Below, piece by piece: positions 35,392-46,902 of a stretch of DNA of 64,000 bases. The notes beneath the pieces were generated by a model. The model saw only the letters and a list, made by a program, of their open reading frames with translations, was not told where the DNA came from and did no database searches. Positions within the stretch are counted from its first letter, which is position 1. Each line of letters starts with the position of its first letter. The stretch is from Rhizobium etli CFN 42 (GTDB lineage: Bacteria > Pseudomonadota > Alphaproteobacteria > Rhizobiales > Rhizobiaceae). The position numbers and the translations under genes are program-made. The stretch spans positions 2,917,001-2,981,000 of the forward strand of contig NC_007761.1 of NCBI RefSeq assembly GCF_000092045.1. The letters are read 5' to 3'.

Positions 35392-37356
35392 ATGACGAAT
35401 TCAGCAGTGCGTAAGAGCCTCTCGGTCAGCCAGCGGCTCTGGACGCTCGGCGGCGCGGCCTTCATCGGTTTCGGCACAATGCTCGGCATCGGCTGGTACG
35501 AAAATATGCGGGTCGACGCCAGCTTGCGTCGCGCCGGCGACATCCAGACGAGCGTCAATCATATCGATGACATGCGGGTTGCGAACTTGACGATGGTTCT
35601 AGCCGCCATGGACATCATCGTCGACAAGGACGACAAAGTGGTGGAGCCGACACGCATTAAGCTGATCGGCGATTCCCTCGCCGCCCTTACCAGCGGCTCG
35701 AAGGAAATGCGTCTGCTCGCCGACGAGATGAACGACGGTAATCTGCTAAAGAGCTACGACGCCGACGTCGCCGCAATGGGTAAGGCCATTCAGACCGATC
35801 TTGTCGCGCTGGTTCAGCAGGGCGCGCCTGATGCGGAATTCGACAAGATCGACGACGCGATCGACGGCGCCGGCGACGAACTGACCGCGACCCTCGACAA
35901 GCTCGCCGCTGACGGCACCATTTTCGCCCAACAGCATGTCGAGCTCGCCAACGCCGTCTCGCGGGAGGCCCTTATCCTGCAGATCGGTCTCGGTGTCTTG
36001 GCCATCCTGACAATGGGCGTCCTGCAATATGTCCATGGCGGCTCGATCCGGCGCGGCATCGGCGCCGTGCGCCAAAGCATGCAGCGCATCATGAACGGCG
36101 ATCTAGCCAGCGACGTTCCGGAAAAGACCCGCGGTGACGAGATCGGAGAAATGGCCCGCGCCGCCGACAGCTTCCGCCTCGCCGCCATCGAAAAGCGCGA
36201 CCTGGAAACCCAGACTGAGACCGACAGGCAACGCAGCGATGCCGAGCACCGTGCCCGCGAAGCCGCCAAGCTTGCCGATGCCGAGGCCCTCGGCGCCGCC
36301 GTCACCGCTCTCGGCGCCGGCCTCACCCGCCTGTCGGCGGGCGACGTGACCGTGACGATCGACCAGCCGTTCCGCGACGAACTGGAGCGCTTGCGCCTGG
36401 ATTTCAACCAGACGACCGCGACGCTGCGCAAAGCTATGAGCGACATCGCCATCAACAGCAGCTCGATCGAGGCGAACAGCCGCCAAATGCGTGCCGCCGC
36501 CGACGATCTCGCCAAGCGCACCGAGCAGCAGGCCGCCTCGCTGGAAGAGACGTCCGCCGCCCTCGACCAGATCACCGCCACCGTTCGTAACGCCACCAAC
36601 CGCGCCGAGGAAGTGGGGCACATGGTCTCCCACACCCGCGAGAATACAGCGAAGTCAGACATCGTCGTCGGTGATGCGATGGCAGCGATGGAGCGAATCG
36701 AGGGTGCCTCCCGCGAGATCGGCAAGATCATCAACGTCATCGACGAGATCGCGTTCCAGACGAACCTCTTGGCGCTCAATGCCGGTGTCGAGGCCGCACG
36801 CGCCGGCGAGGCCGGCAAGGGTTTTGCCGTTGTTGCCCAGGAAGTGCGCGAACTCGCCGGCCGTGCTGCGGGTGCTGCCAAGGATATCAAGACCTTGATC
36901 GGAAAATCCGGCGAGGAAGTGAAGATTGGCGGCGAACTGGTGACGGCCGCAGGTGAAGCGCTTCGCCAGATCGGCGAGGACGTTCTGCGCATCGACGAAC
37001 ATGTTAAGTCAATCGTAACCTCTGCGCGCGAACAATCGGTCGGACTGAACGAAATCAACACGTCGATCAGCCAGATGGATCAGGTCACGCAGAAGAACGC
37101 GGCCATGGTGGAAGAGACGAACGCCGCAAGCCATACGCTCGCCATCGACGCGGAAAACCTGACGCAACTGATCAAACAGTTCAAGACCGGCGAGGGCATG
37201 AGCGCCCGGCAAACGCCGCGAGAGGCAACCGCCGCCTCGCATTCGAGACCATCTCCCGCGCGCAACCTGATCGGCAAAGTCGCGGGCGCATTCAACGGCG
37301 GCGCTGCCGCCAAAGTCATCGCCTCTCCCGCCGGGGATAACTGGGAAGAATTCTGA
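35392..37356 (+). CDS. Methyl-accepting chemotaxis protein
   Basis: A 654-residue transmembrane chemoreceptor. The first helix is at about residues 18-36 and a mainly helical periplasmic sensor domain follows (about 37-190). The second helix ([16 protein letters not shown]) leads to HAMP and HAMP-like segments (about 215-370) and the MCP signalling domain with its hairpin tip ([40 protein letters not shown]). The last five residues, NWEEF, resemble the NWETF tether that recruits CheR/CheB in E. coli receptors. I start at the ATG at 35,392 with GAGG upstream. cheW follows after 2 bp. The ligand is unknown. Confidence 0.93.
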   Translation: MTNSAVRKSLSVSQRLWTLGGAAFIGFGTMLGIGWYENMRVDASLRRAGDIQTSVNHIDDMRVANLTMVLAAMDIIVDKDDKVVEPTRIKLIGDSLAALTSGSKEMRLLADEMNDGNLLKSYDADVAAMGKAIQTDLVALVQQGAPDAEFDKIDDAIDGAGDELTATLDKLAADGTIFAQQHVELANAVSREALILQIGLGVLAILTMGVLQYVHGGSIRRGIGAVRQSMQRIMNGDLASDVPEKTRGDEIGEMARAADSFRLAAIEKRDLETQTETDRQRSDAEHRAREAAKLADAEALGAAVTALGAGLTRLSAGDVTVTIDQPFRDELERLRLDFNQTTATLRKAMSDIAINSSSIEANSRQMRAAADDLAKRTEQQAASLEETSAALDQITATVRNATNRAEEVGHMVSHTRENTAKSDIVVGDAMAAMERIEGASREIGKIINVIDEIAFQTNLLALNAGVEAARAGEAGKGFAVVAQEVRELAGRAAGAAKDIKTLIGKSGEEVKIGGELVTAAGEALRQIGEDVLRIDEHVKSIVTSAREQSVGLNEINTSISQMDQVTQKNAAMVEETNAASHTLAIDAENLTQLIKQFKTGEGMSARQTPREATAASHSRPSPARNLIGKVAGAFNGGAAAKVIASPAGDNWEEF

Positions 37357-37358
37357 CC

Positions 37359-37826
37359 ATGAACAACAGTGCTATCAAGCAATCGGGCGCCTACCTCGAA
37401 ATCGTTTCGTTCCATCTGGGCGACCAGGAATTCTGTATCGACATCATGGCAATCCGCGAAATCCGCGGCTGGGCGCCGGTGACACCGATGCCGCATACCC
37501 CGCCCTACGTGCTGGGCCTCATCAACCTGCGCGGCGCGGTGATTCCGGTCATCGACATGGCCTGCCGCCTCGGCATGAAGATGACGGAGCCTTCCGAGCG
37601 CTCGGCGATCATCGTCACCGACATCGCCGGCAAGCTGGTCGGTCTGCTGGTCGAGCAGGTTTCGGACATGATGACCATCAAAAGCGAAGACCTGCAGCCG
37701 CCGCCGGAAATTATTCCGGAAGCCCAGCGCGCCTTCTGCCGCGGCATCGTCGCACTTGAGAAGACCATGGTCTGTTTCCTGAACCTCGATACCGTCATTG
37801 CCGACGAGCTGAATCAGGCTGCTTGA
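37359..37826 (+). CDS. cheW: Chemotaxis coupling protein CheW
   Basis: A 155-residue CheW (EIVSFHLGDQEFCIDIMAIREIRGW, VLGLINLRGAVIPVIDMACRLGM, VGLLVEQVSDMMTI). It couples receptors to the CheA kinase. It starts 2 bp after the receptor stop and ends at a strong terminator, so receptor and CheW form a two-gene operon outside any complete che cluster. This pairing suggests a CheW dedicated to this receptor, or an auxiliary copy. Confidence 0.95.
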   Translation: MNNSAIKQSGAYLEIVSFHLGDQEFCIDIMAIREIRGWAPVTPMPHTPPYVLGLINLRGAVIPVIDMACRLGMKMTEPSERSAIIVTDIAGKLVGLLVEQVSDMMTIKSEDLQPPPEIIPEAQRAFCRGIVALEKTMVCFLNLDTVIADELNQAA

Positions 37827-37849
37827 TATTTGTTGGAAAATGGAATGCG

Positions 37850-37875
37850 AAGGTCCGGCTCGTCCGGGCCTTTTT
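37850..37875 (+). terminator. Intrinsic terminator after cheW
   Basis: AAGGTCCGG - CTCGT - CCGGGCCTT forms a 9-bp stem (one G-U pair) and is followed by a T-run (TTTTTG). It ends the receptor-cheW operon. Confidence 0.85.
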
Positions 37876-37912
37876 GTTTGATGCGCCTGGCATGGTTCCG
37901 ATCTTCGAAAAA

Positions 37913-38027
37913 CCCCTCCCCACAAGGGGGAGGGACTAACCCTGTGACTCCGCTGCGCTCCTCTCGAAACATCGAAGATCTGGAGAGCCGGCGGCAGGGT
38001 AAGCCACCTCCCCCTTGTGGGGAGGGG
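37913..38027. repeat. Long palindromic intergenic repeat between cheW and the CreA-like gene
   Basis: A perfect 21-bp inverted repeat (arms at 37,913-37,933 and 38,007-38,027) flanks about 73 bp that also contain a partly matching inner pair (ACCCTG / CAGGGT). Each arm is itself nearly self-complementary (CCCCTCCCC..GGGGGAGG). Transcripts from either side would form a long stable stem. The form resembles palindromic repeats common between rhizobial genes. Confidence 0.75.
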
Positions 38028-38078
38028 CTTGGGGCGGGGTCTTCAGCAACGAGGACCAGATATCCGACGTGCTTAGCC

Positions 38079-38570
38079 CTACGGCTTCCCATTCTTCCAG
38101 GTCACGTTCTGCCCATAGAGCGGGATCGTCGAAATCGACATCTTCGCCGAGCCATCCGTCAGCTCCCGGGAATGGGCGAGGTAGATCAGAGAATCGTTCG
38201 CCTTGTCATAGATGCGGTTGACAACAAGCGTCTTCCAGATCAGCGACATGCCCTGGCGAAACACCTCGCTACCGTCCTTGGACAGGTCGATATTGCCGAT
38301 CTCGATCGGCCCGGTCTGGCGGCAGGCGATGGAATTGTTGGATGGATCCTCGAACCAGTTGCCTTTCTTGAACCGGTCGATCAGGCTGCGCTCGAAATAG
38401 GTGACATGGCAGGTGATGCCCTTGACCTCGGGATCGGAGAGCGCCTCGACGATGATGTCGTTGCCGATCCAGTCGACCCCGACCTTGCCGACGACTTCAG
38501 CCGAGGCGGCGCCCGTGAAAACGGCGGCGAAGGAAAACGCGGCGAGGAAAAACGTGCGCAGCTTGGACAT
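38079..38570 (-). CDS. creA: CreA family periplasmic protein
   Basis: A 163-residue secreted protein. A signal peptide at residues 1-24 (ending TGAASA) is followed by the CreA domain (EVVGKVGVDWIGNDIIVEALSDPEV, then GITCHVTYF and NSIACRQTG). Two conserved cysteines could pair in the periplasm. The family function is unknown. I start at the ATG at 38,570; the longer frame to 38,678 would overlap the next gene and destroys the signal peptide. Confidence 0.9.
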   Translation of the reverse strand: MSKLRTFFLAAFSFAAVFTGAASAEVVGKVGVDWIGNDIIVEALSDPEVKGITCHVTYFERSLIDRFKKGNWFEDPSNNSIACRQTGPIEIGNIDLSKDGSEVFRQGMSLIWKTLVVNRIYDKANDSLIYLAHSRELTDGSAKMSISTIPLYGQNVTWKNGKP

Positions 38571-38649
38571 GGCGGCTCCCCTGGATGATCCACATCCTAG
38601 ATAAGCATGCCCTCGGGCTTTGCAAGAAAGCGCCGCTGCAGGATCAGAT

Positions 38650-39240
38650 TCAGCCTTTCCGGCACGTGCAGGGCGCATAACCGCGCGCCGTCAGCCGCCC
38701 CGGCGTCATGCCGATCAGCGCCGGGATCGCTTCCACCGCTTTCGCCTTGACCGCCTTCGCCATCTCGATGGCGGCTGCGGCGCAGACCGCCGCATCCTCG
38801 GCGGCGTTGTGGTGCATGAAGCGCAGGCCGAGATGTTCGGCGATCAGGTTCAGCCGGTGCGAAAGGAAATGCGGCCAAATCCGCTGCGCCATCTTCAGGC
38901 TGCAGAGATAGGTGAGTTCGGGATAGGATTGCCGGTAGAGATCAAGGCTCGCCCGCCAGACGCTGAAGTCGAAGGCCGCATTGTGCGCGATCATCGTCGC
39001 GCCGCTGATATCCTCATGGAACTCGTCCATCACCTCGGGAAACTCAGGCGCATCCTCGACATGCTCCGGCCGGATGCCGTGAATGGCTATGTTCATCCCG
39101 GAAAAACGCATGTCGCGCGGCCGGATCAGCCGCTCCTCGACGCGTGTCACCCTGCCCTCTTCGATCCAGGCAAGGCCGACGGAACAGGCGCTGCCGCGCT
39201 GCTCGTTCGCCGTCTCGAAATCAATAGCAATGGTCTTCAA
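38650..39240 (-). CDS. 3'-5' exonuclease, DnaQ-like (DEDDh)
   Basis: A 196-residue DEDDh exonuclease domain protein. The catalytic Asp7 and Glu9 are in IAIDFETANEQ, the second motif is MIAHNAAFDFSVW, and the final His-Asp motif is HHNAAEDAAVCAA. The C-terminal tail ends TARGYAPCTCRKG. It resembles the stand-alone epsilon-like proteins. It may trim DNA or RNA 3' ends, but whether it works with a polymerase is unknown. It is followed by the CreA gene in the same direction, 79 bp away. Confidence 0.9.
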   Translation of the reverse strand: MKTIAIDFETANEQRGSACSVGLAWIEEGRVTRVEERLIRPRDMRFSGMNIAIHGIRPEHVEDAPEFPEVMDEFHEDISGATMIAHNAAFDFSVWRASLDLYRQSYPELTYLCSLKMAQRIWPHFLSHRLNLIAEHLGLRFMHHNAAEDAAVCAAAAIEMAKAVKAKAVEAIPALIGMTPGRLTARGYAPCTCRKG

Positions 39241-39490
39241 TGCTGCCTACCGAATCGTTTCCCCGGCCACTGAAATACCGCTCCGCCTGCGGTCGCGCAA
39301 ATTCCACACGCCCCGTGGTTGACATTTCGGCACACATATCCAAAATTGCTACCCATGATCGGTTCCGTAATCATGGCTGCGCTCATCCATCACACCATGA
39401 CCCTTGTAGGGTGCGCGGGAGCAATGGCGCGTTAGCAGCGATCCGATCATCCCGAAAACCCTGCCGAGGCGAGCAGGGGTTTCGAAACTC

Positions 39491-39519
39491 GGCTCTCCTC
39501 CTAAAACCCACGGAGAGCC
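39491..39519 (+). promoter_or_regulatory. Hairpin that encloses the ribosome binding site of the GNAT gene
   Basis: GGCTCTCC (39,491-39,498) and GGAGAGCC (39,512-39,519) form a perfect 8-bp stem with a 13-nt loop. The 3' arm contains the Shine-Dalgarno sequence GGAGAG, 6 bp before the ATG at 39,524. If transcribed as a leader, the stem would hide the ribosome binding site, a layout used for translational control such as RNA thermometers. Confidence 0.55.
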
Positions 39520-39523
39520 TCCC

Positions 39524-40060
39524 ATGTCTGAACACCAGGAGAATGAGCCCCGCGACCGAGCGCGCTTGCCGGATGGCGTCCTTGTACGCGCCGCCCGTCT
39601 TTCGGACGCGGAAGAAATGACCGATCTCATGAATCTGCCGGGCTACCGGGCCGGCACCCTGAGGCCGCCATATCAGACGATCGAAGAGGTCCGCAAGCGC
39701 ATCGAAAATTCCTCGCCGGGCGCGCTCAACCTCGTCGTCACCTTAAACGGCAAGATCGTCGGCAACGGCGGCCTCCACCGACTTGCCGGCCGCAGGCAGC
39801 ACGTCGCGAGCCTCGGCATGGGCGTGCACGACGACTTTACCGGCCGCGGTTTCGGCCGAATTCTACTCGGCGCGATCGTCGAGGCAGCCGACGACTGGCT
39901 TGCCGTCAAGCGGCTGGAACTGACCGTCTATACCGACAACGATGCCGCCATCGGCCTCTATGAGAAATTCGGCTTCGAGCGGGAAGGTCTGCTGAGGGCC
40001 TTCGGTTTTCGATCAGGAGAGTATGTCGACGCCTACACCATGGCGCGGCTGAGACCTTGA
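39524..40060 (+). CDS. GNAT family N-acetyltransferase
   Basis: A 178-residue acetyltransferase close to the RimJ/RimL and L-amino-acid acetyltransferase type. The acetyl-CoA loop is at about residues 104-118 (DDFTGRGFGRILLGAIV), followed by LELTVYTDNDAAIGLYEKFGFEREGLLRAFGFRSGEYVDAYTMARL. The substrate is unknown. The start is fixed by GGAGAG 6 bp upstream, which lies inside a hairpin. It converges on ligA. Confidence 0.88.
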   Translation: MSEHQENEPRDRARLPDGVLVRAARLSDAEEMTDLMNLPGYRAGTLRPPYQTIEEVRKRIENSSPGALNLVVTLNGKIVGNGGLHRLAGRRQHVASLGMGVHDDFTGRGFGRILLGAIVEAADDWLAVKRLELTVYTDNDAAIGLYEKFGFEREGLLRAFGFRSGEYVDAYTMARLRP

Positions 40061-40068
40061 GCGAACCA

Positions 40069-40090
40069 GGCTGACGGCCCGCCGTCAGCC
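40069..40090. terminator. Symmetrical hairpin between the GNAT gene and ligA
   Basis: GGCTGACGG - CCCG - CCGTCAGCC is a perfect 9-bp stem with a 4-nt loop. It sits in the 32-bp space between two converging stop codons. No T-run follows on either strand, so it may stop transcription weakly or protect both mRNA ends. Confidence 0.5.
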
Positions 40091-40092
40091 TC

Positions 40093-42369
<2,277 letters not shown>

Positions 42370-42370
42370 T

Positions 42371-42406
42371 CATTCCTGTGCCTGTCACAGGAATCCAGCC
42401 ACCGCG
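42371..42406. repeat. Intergenic palindromic repeat unit, copy B
   Basis: This unit of about 36 bp has a perfect TTCCTGTG / CACAGGAA stem around CCTGT, followed by ATCCAGCCACCGC. It is the same unit as at 33,277-33,304 and, inverted, at 33,374-33,410. It lies between ligA and the truncated DUF6886 remnant. The DNA from here to about 42,480 has no coding evidence. Confidence 0.7.
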
Positions 42407-42433
42407 CGTCTGCGAAGGGTTGGGGGTCGGCGT

Positions 42434-42781
42434 TCACGCCAAACTCCATGCTCTGAACTGCATTGACACGTTTGCGCATTGCACAAGATGCGTGGCATTG
42501 GAGCAACCTACTCCCAATCCCGCGCATACGTTGAAGGCGGCGGCTCGCCAGTCGCCAAGCCAATGCCGCCGCTCGGCTTCCGTCGTCTCGGCTGTCGCCC
42601 AGATCAGGATGCGCGGGCAATCGCGCGGGAAGAGATACATGAAGTCATGATCGCCATCGATCGCCCACACGAGCGGACCGTTCAGCCATTCCCGGCCGAT
42701 CGGTCGAACCGAGGGAATGAGAACAGGGCGCGGCTCGAACACCGCGATGTCGGGATCGTCGCTGAAATGGAAAAGGCGCAT
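42434..42781 (-). pseudogene. 3'-truncated DUF6886-like remnant
   Basis: From the ATG at 42,781 the frame reads MRLFHFSDDPDIAVFEPRP, then REWLNGPLVWAID, MYLFPRDCPRILIW and HWLGDWRAAAF. This looks like the first half of the DUF6886 family, whose full members are about 150-180 residues. After about residue 80 the similarity stops and the frame runs through DNA joining an intergenic repeat before a chance stop at 42,434. The missing 3' half suggests truncation by repeat-associated rearrangement. The family call is from memory of its consensus. Confidence 0.55.
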
Positions 42782-42867
42782 GGCAGCGGATCGCGTCTGA
42801 TCGGTAAGATGCGCATAGCGCGAAGTACGGTGTTTGTCACGCAACGGCTTAAAATCAGATTAGGCAA

Positions 42868-44541
42868 TCAGCCGTTACCTGCTAGCAGCCGTTTGGCGGC
42901 CGCCCTCGCCTCCTCCGTCACCGAAGCGCCGGCCAGCATGCGGGCGATCTCCTCGGTGCGGTCCTTCTGCGCCATCGTCGCAACGCGGGTCGCGATTTTT
43001 TCGGAACCCTCGGCTGCCGGCCCCTTGGAGATCAGAAGATGCGTTGCCGCCCGCGCCGCGACCTGCGGCGCGTGCGTGACCGACAGCACCTGGACCCGCT
43101 CGGACAGCCGCTTCAGCCGCTGGCCTATCGCATCGGCCACCGCACCGCCGACACCGGTATCGATTTCGTCGAAGACGAGCGTCGGGGCTGACCCGCGATC
43201 GGCGAGCGCCACCTTCAGCGCCAGCAGGAAACGGGACAGTTCGCCGCCGGAGGCGACCTTCATGATCGAGGCGGGGCGAGTGCCGGGATTGGTCTGGACA
43301 TGGAACTCGACGACGTCGATGCCTTCGGGCAGCGCCTCCTGCGCATCCGTGGTGATCTCGACCATGAAACGAGCGCGTTCGAGCTTCAGCGCCGGCAGTT
43401 CGGCCATCACGGCAGCTGCCAGCGCAGTACCGGCTTGATGGCGCTTGTCGGAAAGCCAACGCGCCGCCGAGTCGTAATTCTCACGCGCCAGACCGACCTC
43501 CGCCTCCAGACGCGCAAGCCGCTCCTCGCCCGCATCGAGGTCGGAAAGATCGGCGATCATGCGCACCGCCAGCGCTGGCAATTCGGTGACGGGCACGGAA
43601 TATTTGCGCGACGCGGCTCTGAGCGCGAAAAGCCGCTCCTCCACCCGCTCGAGCTCCCTGGGATCGTATTCGGTCTTGCGCAGGGCTGCCTCGACTTCCA
43701 TCTGCGCGTTGGAAAGCTGGTCGAGCGCGGCATCGAGCAGCGCCACCGTCTCTTCGAGCAGCCCGGGCGCTTCATGGCTCTTGCGCTCCAGCCGGCGCAC
43801 CAGCGAGGCGATGTGCGGCACCGGCGAGGCATTGCCGTTCAGGAATTCGGAGGCTTCGGCGATGTCGCCGGCGATTCGCTCCGCCTTCATCATCCTCTGC
43901 CTGCTTTCGGCGAGTTCCTCTTCCTCGCCGTCCTGCGGCGAGAGTTTCTCGAGCTCTGAGACAGAGGAACGCAGATAGTCGGCCTCGCGCGCTGCACTTT
44001 CCACCTTCTCGCGATGCTTCTTCAGCGTCCGTTCGCTGTCGCGCCAAAGACGATGCAGGCGGGAGACCTCCGCAACCTCATCGGTGAGGCCGGCGAAGGC
44101 ATCGAGCAGGTTGCGGTGGGCATTGGTGTCGACAAGAGCGCGATCATCGTGCTGGCCGTGGATCTCGACCAGCATCTGGCCGGCCTGACGCATCAGCTGC
44201 ACACTAATCGGCTGGTCATTGACATAGGCCTTGGTGCGCCCATCGGCTGATTGCTGACGGCGGAAGATCAGGTCGCCCTCGTCGTCGATGCCGTTTTCAC
44301 GCAGGAGCAGGCGCGCCCCGTGATCCATGCCGACGGCGAACACTGCCGTCACCTGGCCCCTGTCTTCGCCATGGCGCACCAGACCGCCGTCACCACGCCC
44401 GCCGAGCGCCAGCGACAGACTGTCGAGCAGGATGGATTTGCCCGCTCCCGTCTCACCCGTCAGCACGGAAAGACCGGTCTCGAAGGCAAGATCCAGCCGC
44501 TCGATCAGGACGATATCGCGGATCGAAAGCTGGATCAGCAT
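42868..44541 (-). CDS. recN: DNA repair ATPase RecN
   Basis: A 557-residue SMC-like protein for double-strand break repair. The N-terminal P-loop is GETGAGKS at residues 29-36. Long coiled-coil arms flank a central hinge-like region (about 160-360), and the C-terminal half has GGELSRFLLALKVAL (signature) and the Walker B LVFDEIDTGVGG. I start at MLIQLSIRDIVLIE (44,541), the family N-terminus; the frame extends to 44,589 inside bamD. It lies 5 bp after the bamD stop, so the two are probably co-transcribed. Confidence 0.95.
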   Translation of the reverse strand: MLIQLSIRDIVLIERLDLAFETGLSVLTGETGAGKSILLDSLSLALGGRGDGGLVRHGEDRGQVTAVFAVGMDHGARLLLRENGIDDEGDLIFRRQQSADGRTKAYVNDQPISVQLMRQAGQMLVEIHGQHDDRALVDTNAHRNLLDAFAGLTDEVAEVSRLHRLWRDSERTLKKHREKVESAAREADYLRSSVSELEKLSPQDGEEEELAESRQRMMKAERIAGDIAEASEFLNGNASPVPHIASLVRRLERKSHEAPGLLEETVALLDAALDQLSNAQMEVEAALRKTEYDPRELERVEERLFALRAASRKYSVPVTELPALAVRMIADLSDLDAGEERLARLEAEVGLARENYDSAARWLSDKRHQAGTALAAAVMAELPALKLERARFMVEITTDAQEALPEGIDVVEFHVQTNPGTRPASIMKVASGGELSRFLLALKVALADRGSAPTLVFDEIDTGVGGAVADAIGQRLKRLSERVQVLSVTHAPQVAARAATHLLISKGPAAEGSEKIATRVATMAQKDRTEEIARMLAGASVTEEARAAAKRLLAGNG

Positions 44542-44546
44542 GGGAC

Positions 44547-45392
44547 TTACGAACCGAGCAGGAGTTTCTTGCCTGCCGCAGCGATCCACGAGCCCTTGTT
44601 CTCACGCGGCTCGGCGCCACCTGTCTGCAGCAGCTTGTAGGAATCGGCGTACCACTGGCTGTCCGGATAGTTGTGACCAAGAACGGCTGCGGCGGTCTGC
44701 GCCTCGTCGACGATACCCATGGCGTAATATGCCTCGACGAGACGGGCCAAGGCCTCTTCGATCTGGTTCGTGTTCGGATATTTCTCGACGACGATGCGGA
44801 AGCGCGAGATCGCGGCGAGATATTCCTTTCGCTCCATGTAGTAGCGGCCGACCTGCATTTCCTTGCCAGCGAGCTGGTCGCGCGCGAAGCGGATCTTCGC
44901 CTGGGCGTCGTCGACATATTCGGAGTTCGGATAGTTGTCGATCACCGCCTGCATCGCCTCGATCGTCTTGGCGGAGGCCCGCTGATCCTGCGTCACATCG
45001 ACGATCTGCTTGGAATAGGTGAGACCGATGAGATACTGCACATAGGCAGCATCTTGGGACTTCGGATATTGCGACATGTAGCGATTGCCCGACGCGAGCG
45101 CATCATCGAGCTTGCCCTGGCGATATTTGACGAAAGTGCTCATCACAAGCGCCTTGCGCGCCCACTCGGAGAATGGGTTCTCGCGGTCGATCGCGTCGAA
45201 CTTGCGCGCCGCTTCCGCCATGTTGCCGGCCTTCATGTTGGCGAGGCCCTGGGTGTACAGCACATCAGGCGGATCCGTTTCGAGGCCGAGCTTGGTGATG
45301 TCGATATCGGGGTCCGACTGGCAACCAGAAATAGAGGCGCCTGCGCTGAGCACCAGAAGCGATGCGAACAAAGCGCGCGCTGTCTTCATCAT
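44547..45392 (-). CDS. bamD: Outer membrane assembly lipoprotein BamD
   Basis: A 281-residue lipoprotein of the BAM complex, which inserts beta-barrel proteins into the outer membrane. The signal peptide ends in a lipobox (SISGC), followed by TPR repeats (DVLYTQGLANMKAGNMAEAARKFDAID and AIDNYPNSEYVDDAQAKI types). I start at the ATG pair at 45,392/45,389 preceded by GAAGG, because further upstream the signal peptide is spoiled. recN follows after 5 bp. A terminator separates it from lpxC. Confidence 0.94.
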   Translation of the reverse strand: MMKTARALFASLLVLSAGASISGCQSDPDIDITKLGLETDPPDVLYTQGLANMKAGNMAEAARKFDAIDRENPFSEWARKALVMSTFVKYRQGKLDDALASGNRYMSQYPKSQDAAYVQYLIGLTYSKQIVDVTQDQRASAKTIEAMQAVIDNYPNSEYVDDAQAKIRFARDQLAGKEMQVGRYYMERKEYLAAISRFRIVVEKYPNTNQIEEALARLVEAYYAMGIVDEAQTAAAVLGHNYPDSQWYADSYKLLQTGGAEPRENKGSWIAAAGKKLLLGS

Positions 45393-45630
45393 ACCTTCAG
45401 ATCCTGCATAAGCCATTCGAAAGAACCCCACTGCCGCCGCTCGCTCCACGACAGCCACGCCTCGCTGGCGTTTCTAGCCACAAATGTGCATCGAGAGCAA
45501 CGCAATGATAAGGCATTAACGCATTTTTGTGGCAGCCGCGGCCGGAAATGCCCGGCTTTTCACCTTCTTGCCGACCTGTTGCAGCTAAGCACCTGCTGTA
45601 AAATGCCTATCGCGGCGAACTCCGGCGACA

Positions 45631-45660
45631 CAAAAAAACCGCCTCCGGGAAAGAGGCGGC
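45631..45660 (-). terminator. Intrinsic terminator after lpxC
   Basis: On the minus strand, GCCGCCTC - loop - GAGGCGGT is followed by T7. The stem CCGCCTC / GAGGCGG (45,639-45,645 and 45,653-45,659) is perfect. It lies 25 bp beyond the lpxC stop. Confidence 0.9.
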
Positions 45661-45684
45661 CTGGTCTTGAGAATATGCTGGAGG

Positions 45685-46641
45685 TCATGCCGACCAGGGA
45701 GCGAATTCCGAAGCGCTGACCGCGATCATCTCGCGGGCGGCGACACGCTGGCGCGGCGTCGACGTCTCGACCACCTCATACGCAGTGGGGTCAGCGAGCA
45801 GCGCCTTCAGAGCATTGGCATTCATTTTATGGCCGCCGCGGTAAGACCGGTAGCAGCCAATGAACTGGGCCCCGGCAAGCGACAGGTCGCCGACGGCATC
45901 CAGCGCCTTGTGACGGACGAATTCGTCCTTGGCGTAGCGCAGCCCTTCGACGTTGATGACGGTGTTGTCGTCCGAGATGACCACGGAATTTTCGAGCGAG
46001 GAGCCGAGCGCATGGCCCGATGCCCAGAGACGCTCGACATCGCGCATGAAGCCGAAGGTGCGGGCACGGGAAAGCTCGGTCTTGAACACGGAGGCGTTCA
46101 TGTCGCCTGCCCATTTCTGTCGGCCGATCAGCGGGCATTCGAAATCGATCTCGACTTCAAAGCGCGTGCCGTCATAGGGGCGGAATTCACTCCAGGAGCC
46201 GCCATGCTCGATTCGCACCGGCTTGGTGATGCGAATATAGCGGCGCTTGACTCCGAGAGAAACGAGGCCGGCCTGCTCAATCGCTTCGACGAAGGGCAGC
46301 GAGCTGCCGTCCATGATCGGCATTTCGGCGCCCTGCACTTCGACAGCCACATTGTCGAGGCCGAGCGCATAGATGGCTGCCATCACATGTTCAATTGTCG
46401 CGACCGAATGAGCCGGCGAGAAGCCGAGCACTGTGCAGAGGTCGGTATTGCCGACCTGTGAGGAGACGGCCTTGAGTTCGGTGATGTCGCCATTGTCATG
46501 CAGGCGCTGGAAAACGACGCCGGTGTCCGACTCGGCCGGGTTGAGGGTGATCGAGACTTCTGCGCCCGAATGAACCCCGATGCCCGAGAGCGTCACGGGA
46601 CGCGATACCGTCGTTTGAAAACCCAGCAAGCCAATCGCCAT
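45685..46641 (-). CDS. lpxC: UDP-3-O-acyl-N-acetylglucosamine deacetylase
   Basis: A 318-residue zinc deacetylase that catalyses the committed step of lipid A synthesis. Zinc-ligand blocks are FSPAHSVATIEHVMAAI (His85) and VRHKALDAVGDLSLAG (His and Asp). HKMNANALKALL lies near the C-terminus. It stands after ftsZ with its own upstream space of about 260 bp and its own terminator, so it is probably transcribed separately from the division genes. Confidence 0.96.
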   Translation of the reverse strand: MAIGLLGFQTTVSRPVTLSGIGVHSGAEVSITLNPAESDTGVVFQRLHDNGDITELKAVSSQVGNTDLCTVLGFSPAHSVATIEHVMAAIYALGLDNVAVEVQGAEMPIMDGSSLPFVEAIEQAGLVSLGVKRRYIRITKPVRIEHGGSWSEFRPYDGTRFEVEIDFECPLIGRQKWAGDMNASVFKTELSRARTFGFMRDVERLWASGHALGSSLENSVVISDDNTVINVEGLRYAKDEFVRHKALDAVGDLSLAGAQFIGCYRSYRGGHKMNANALKALLADPTAYEVVETSTPRQRVAAREMIAVSASEFAPWSA

Positions 46642-46857
46642 AAAATTTGCCTTTATTTTTCCGCTCCAGTGGTTTGCCTCACGGTGCGGTTATCATTCAT
46701 TCTGCACAAAGAGCCTCGTTGAGGGGTCTCCTCGGGCAGTTTTCTTGCACCATATTTACGTGGGCCGGCGCTCCAATCCAAATCACTGTTTCTTTCGCTT
46801 TGTTACGAAGTCACGCGATTGATAACACTCAGCAATTTCGGGCTGGAAAACGAAAAT

Positions 46858-46879
46858 GCCCGGGACCTGGATCCCGGGC
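46858..46879 (-). terminator. Intrinsic terminator after ftsZ
   Basis: GCCCGGGA - CCTGGA - TCCCGGGC is a perfect 8-bp stem. On the minus strand it is followed by ATTTTCGTTTTCC, a broken T-run. It lies 24 bp beyond the ftsZ stop and ends the division cluster. Confidence 0.8.
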
Positions 46880-46902
46880 GTGAACGGTGTCGAATCGCAG
46901 CC

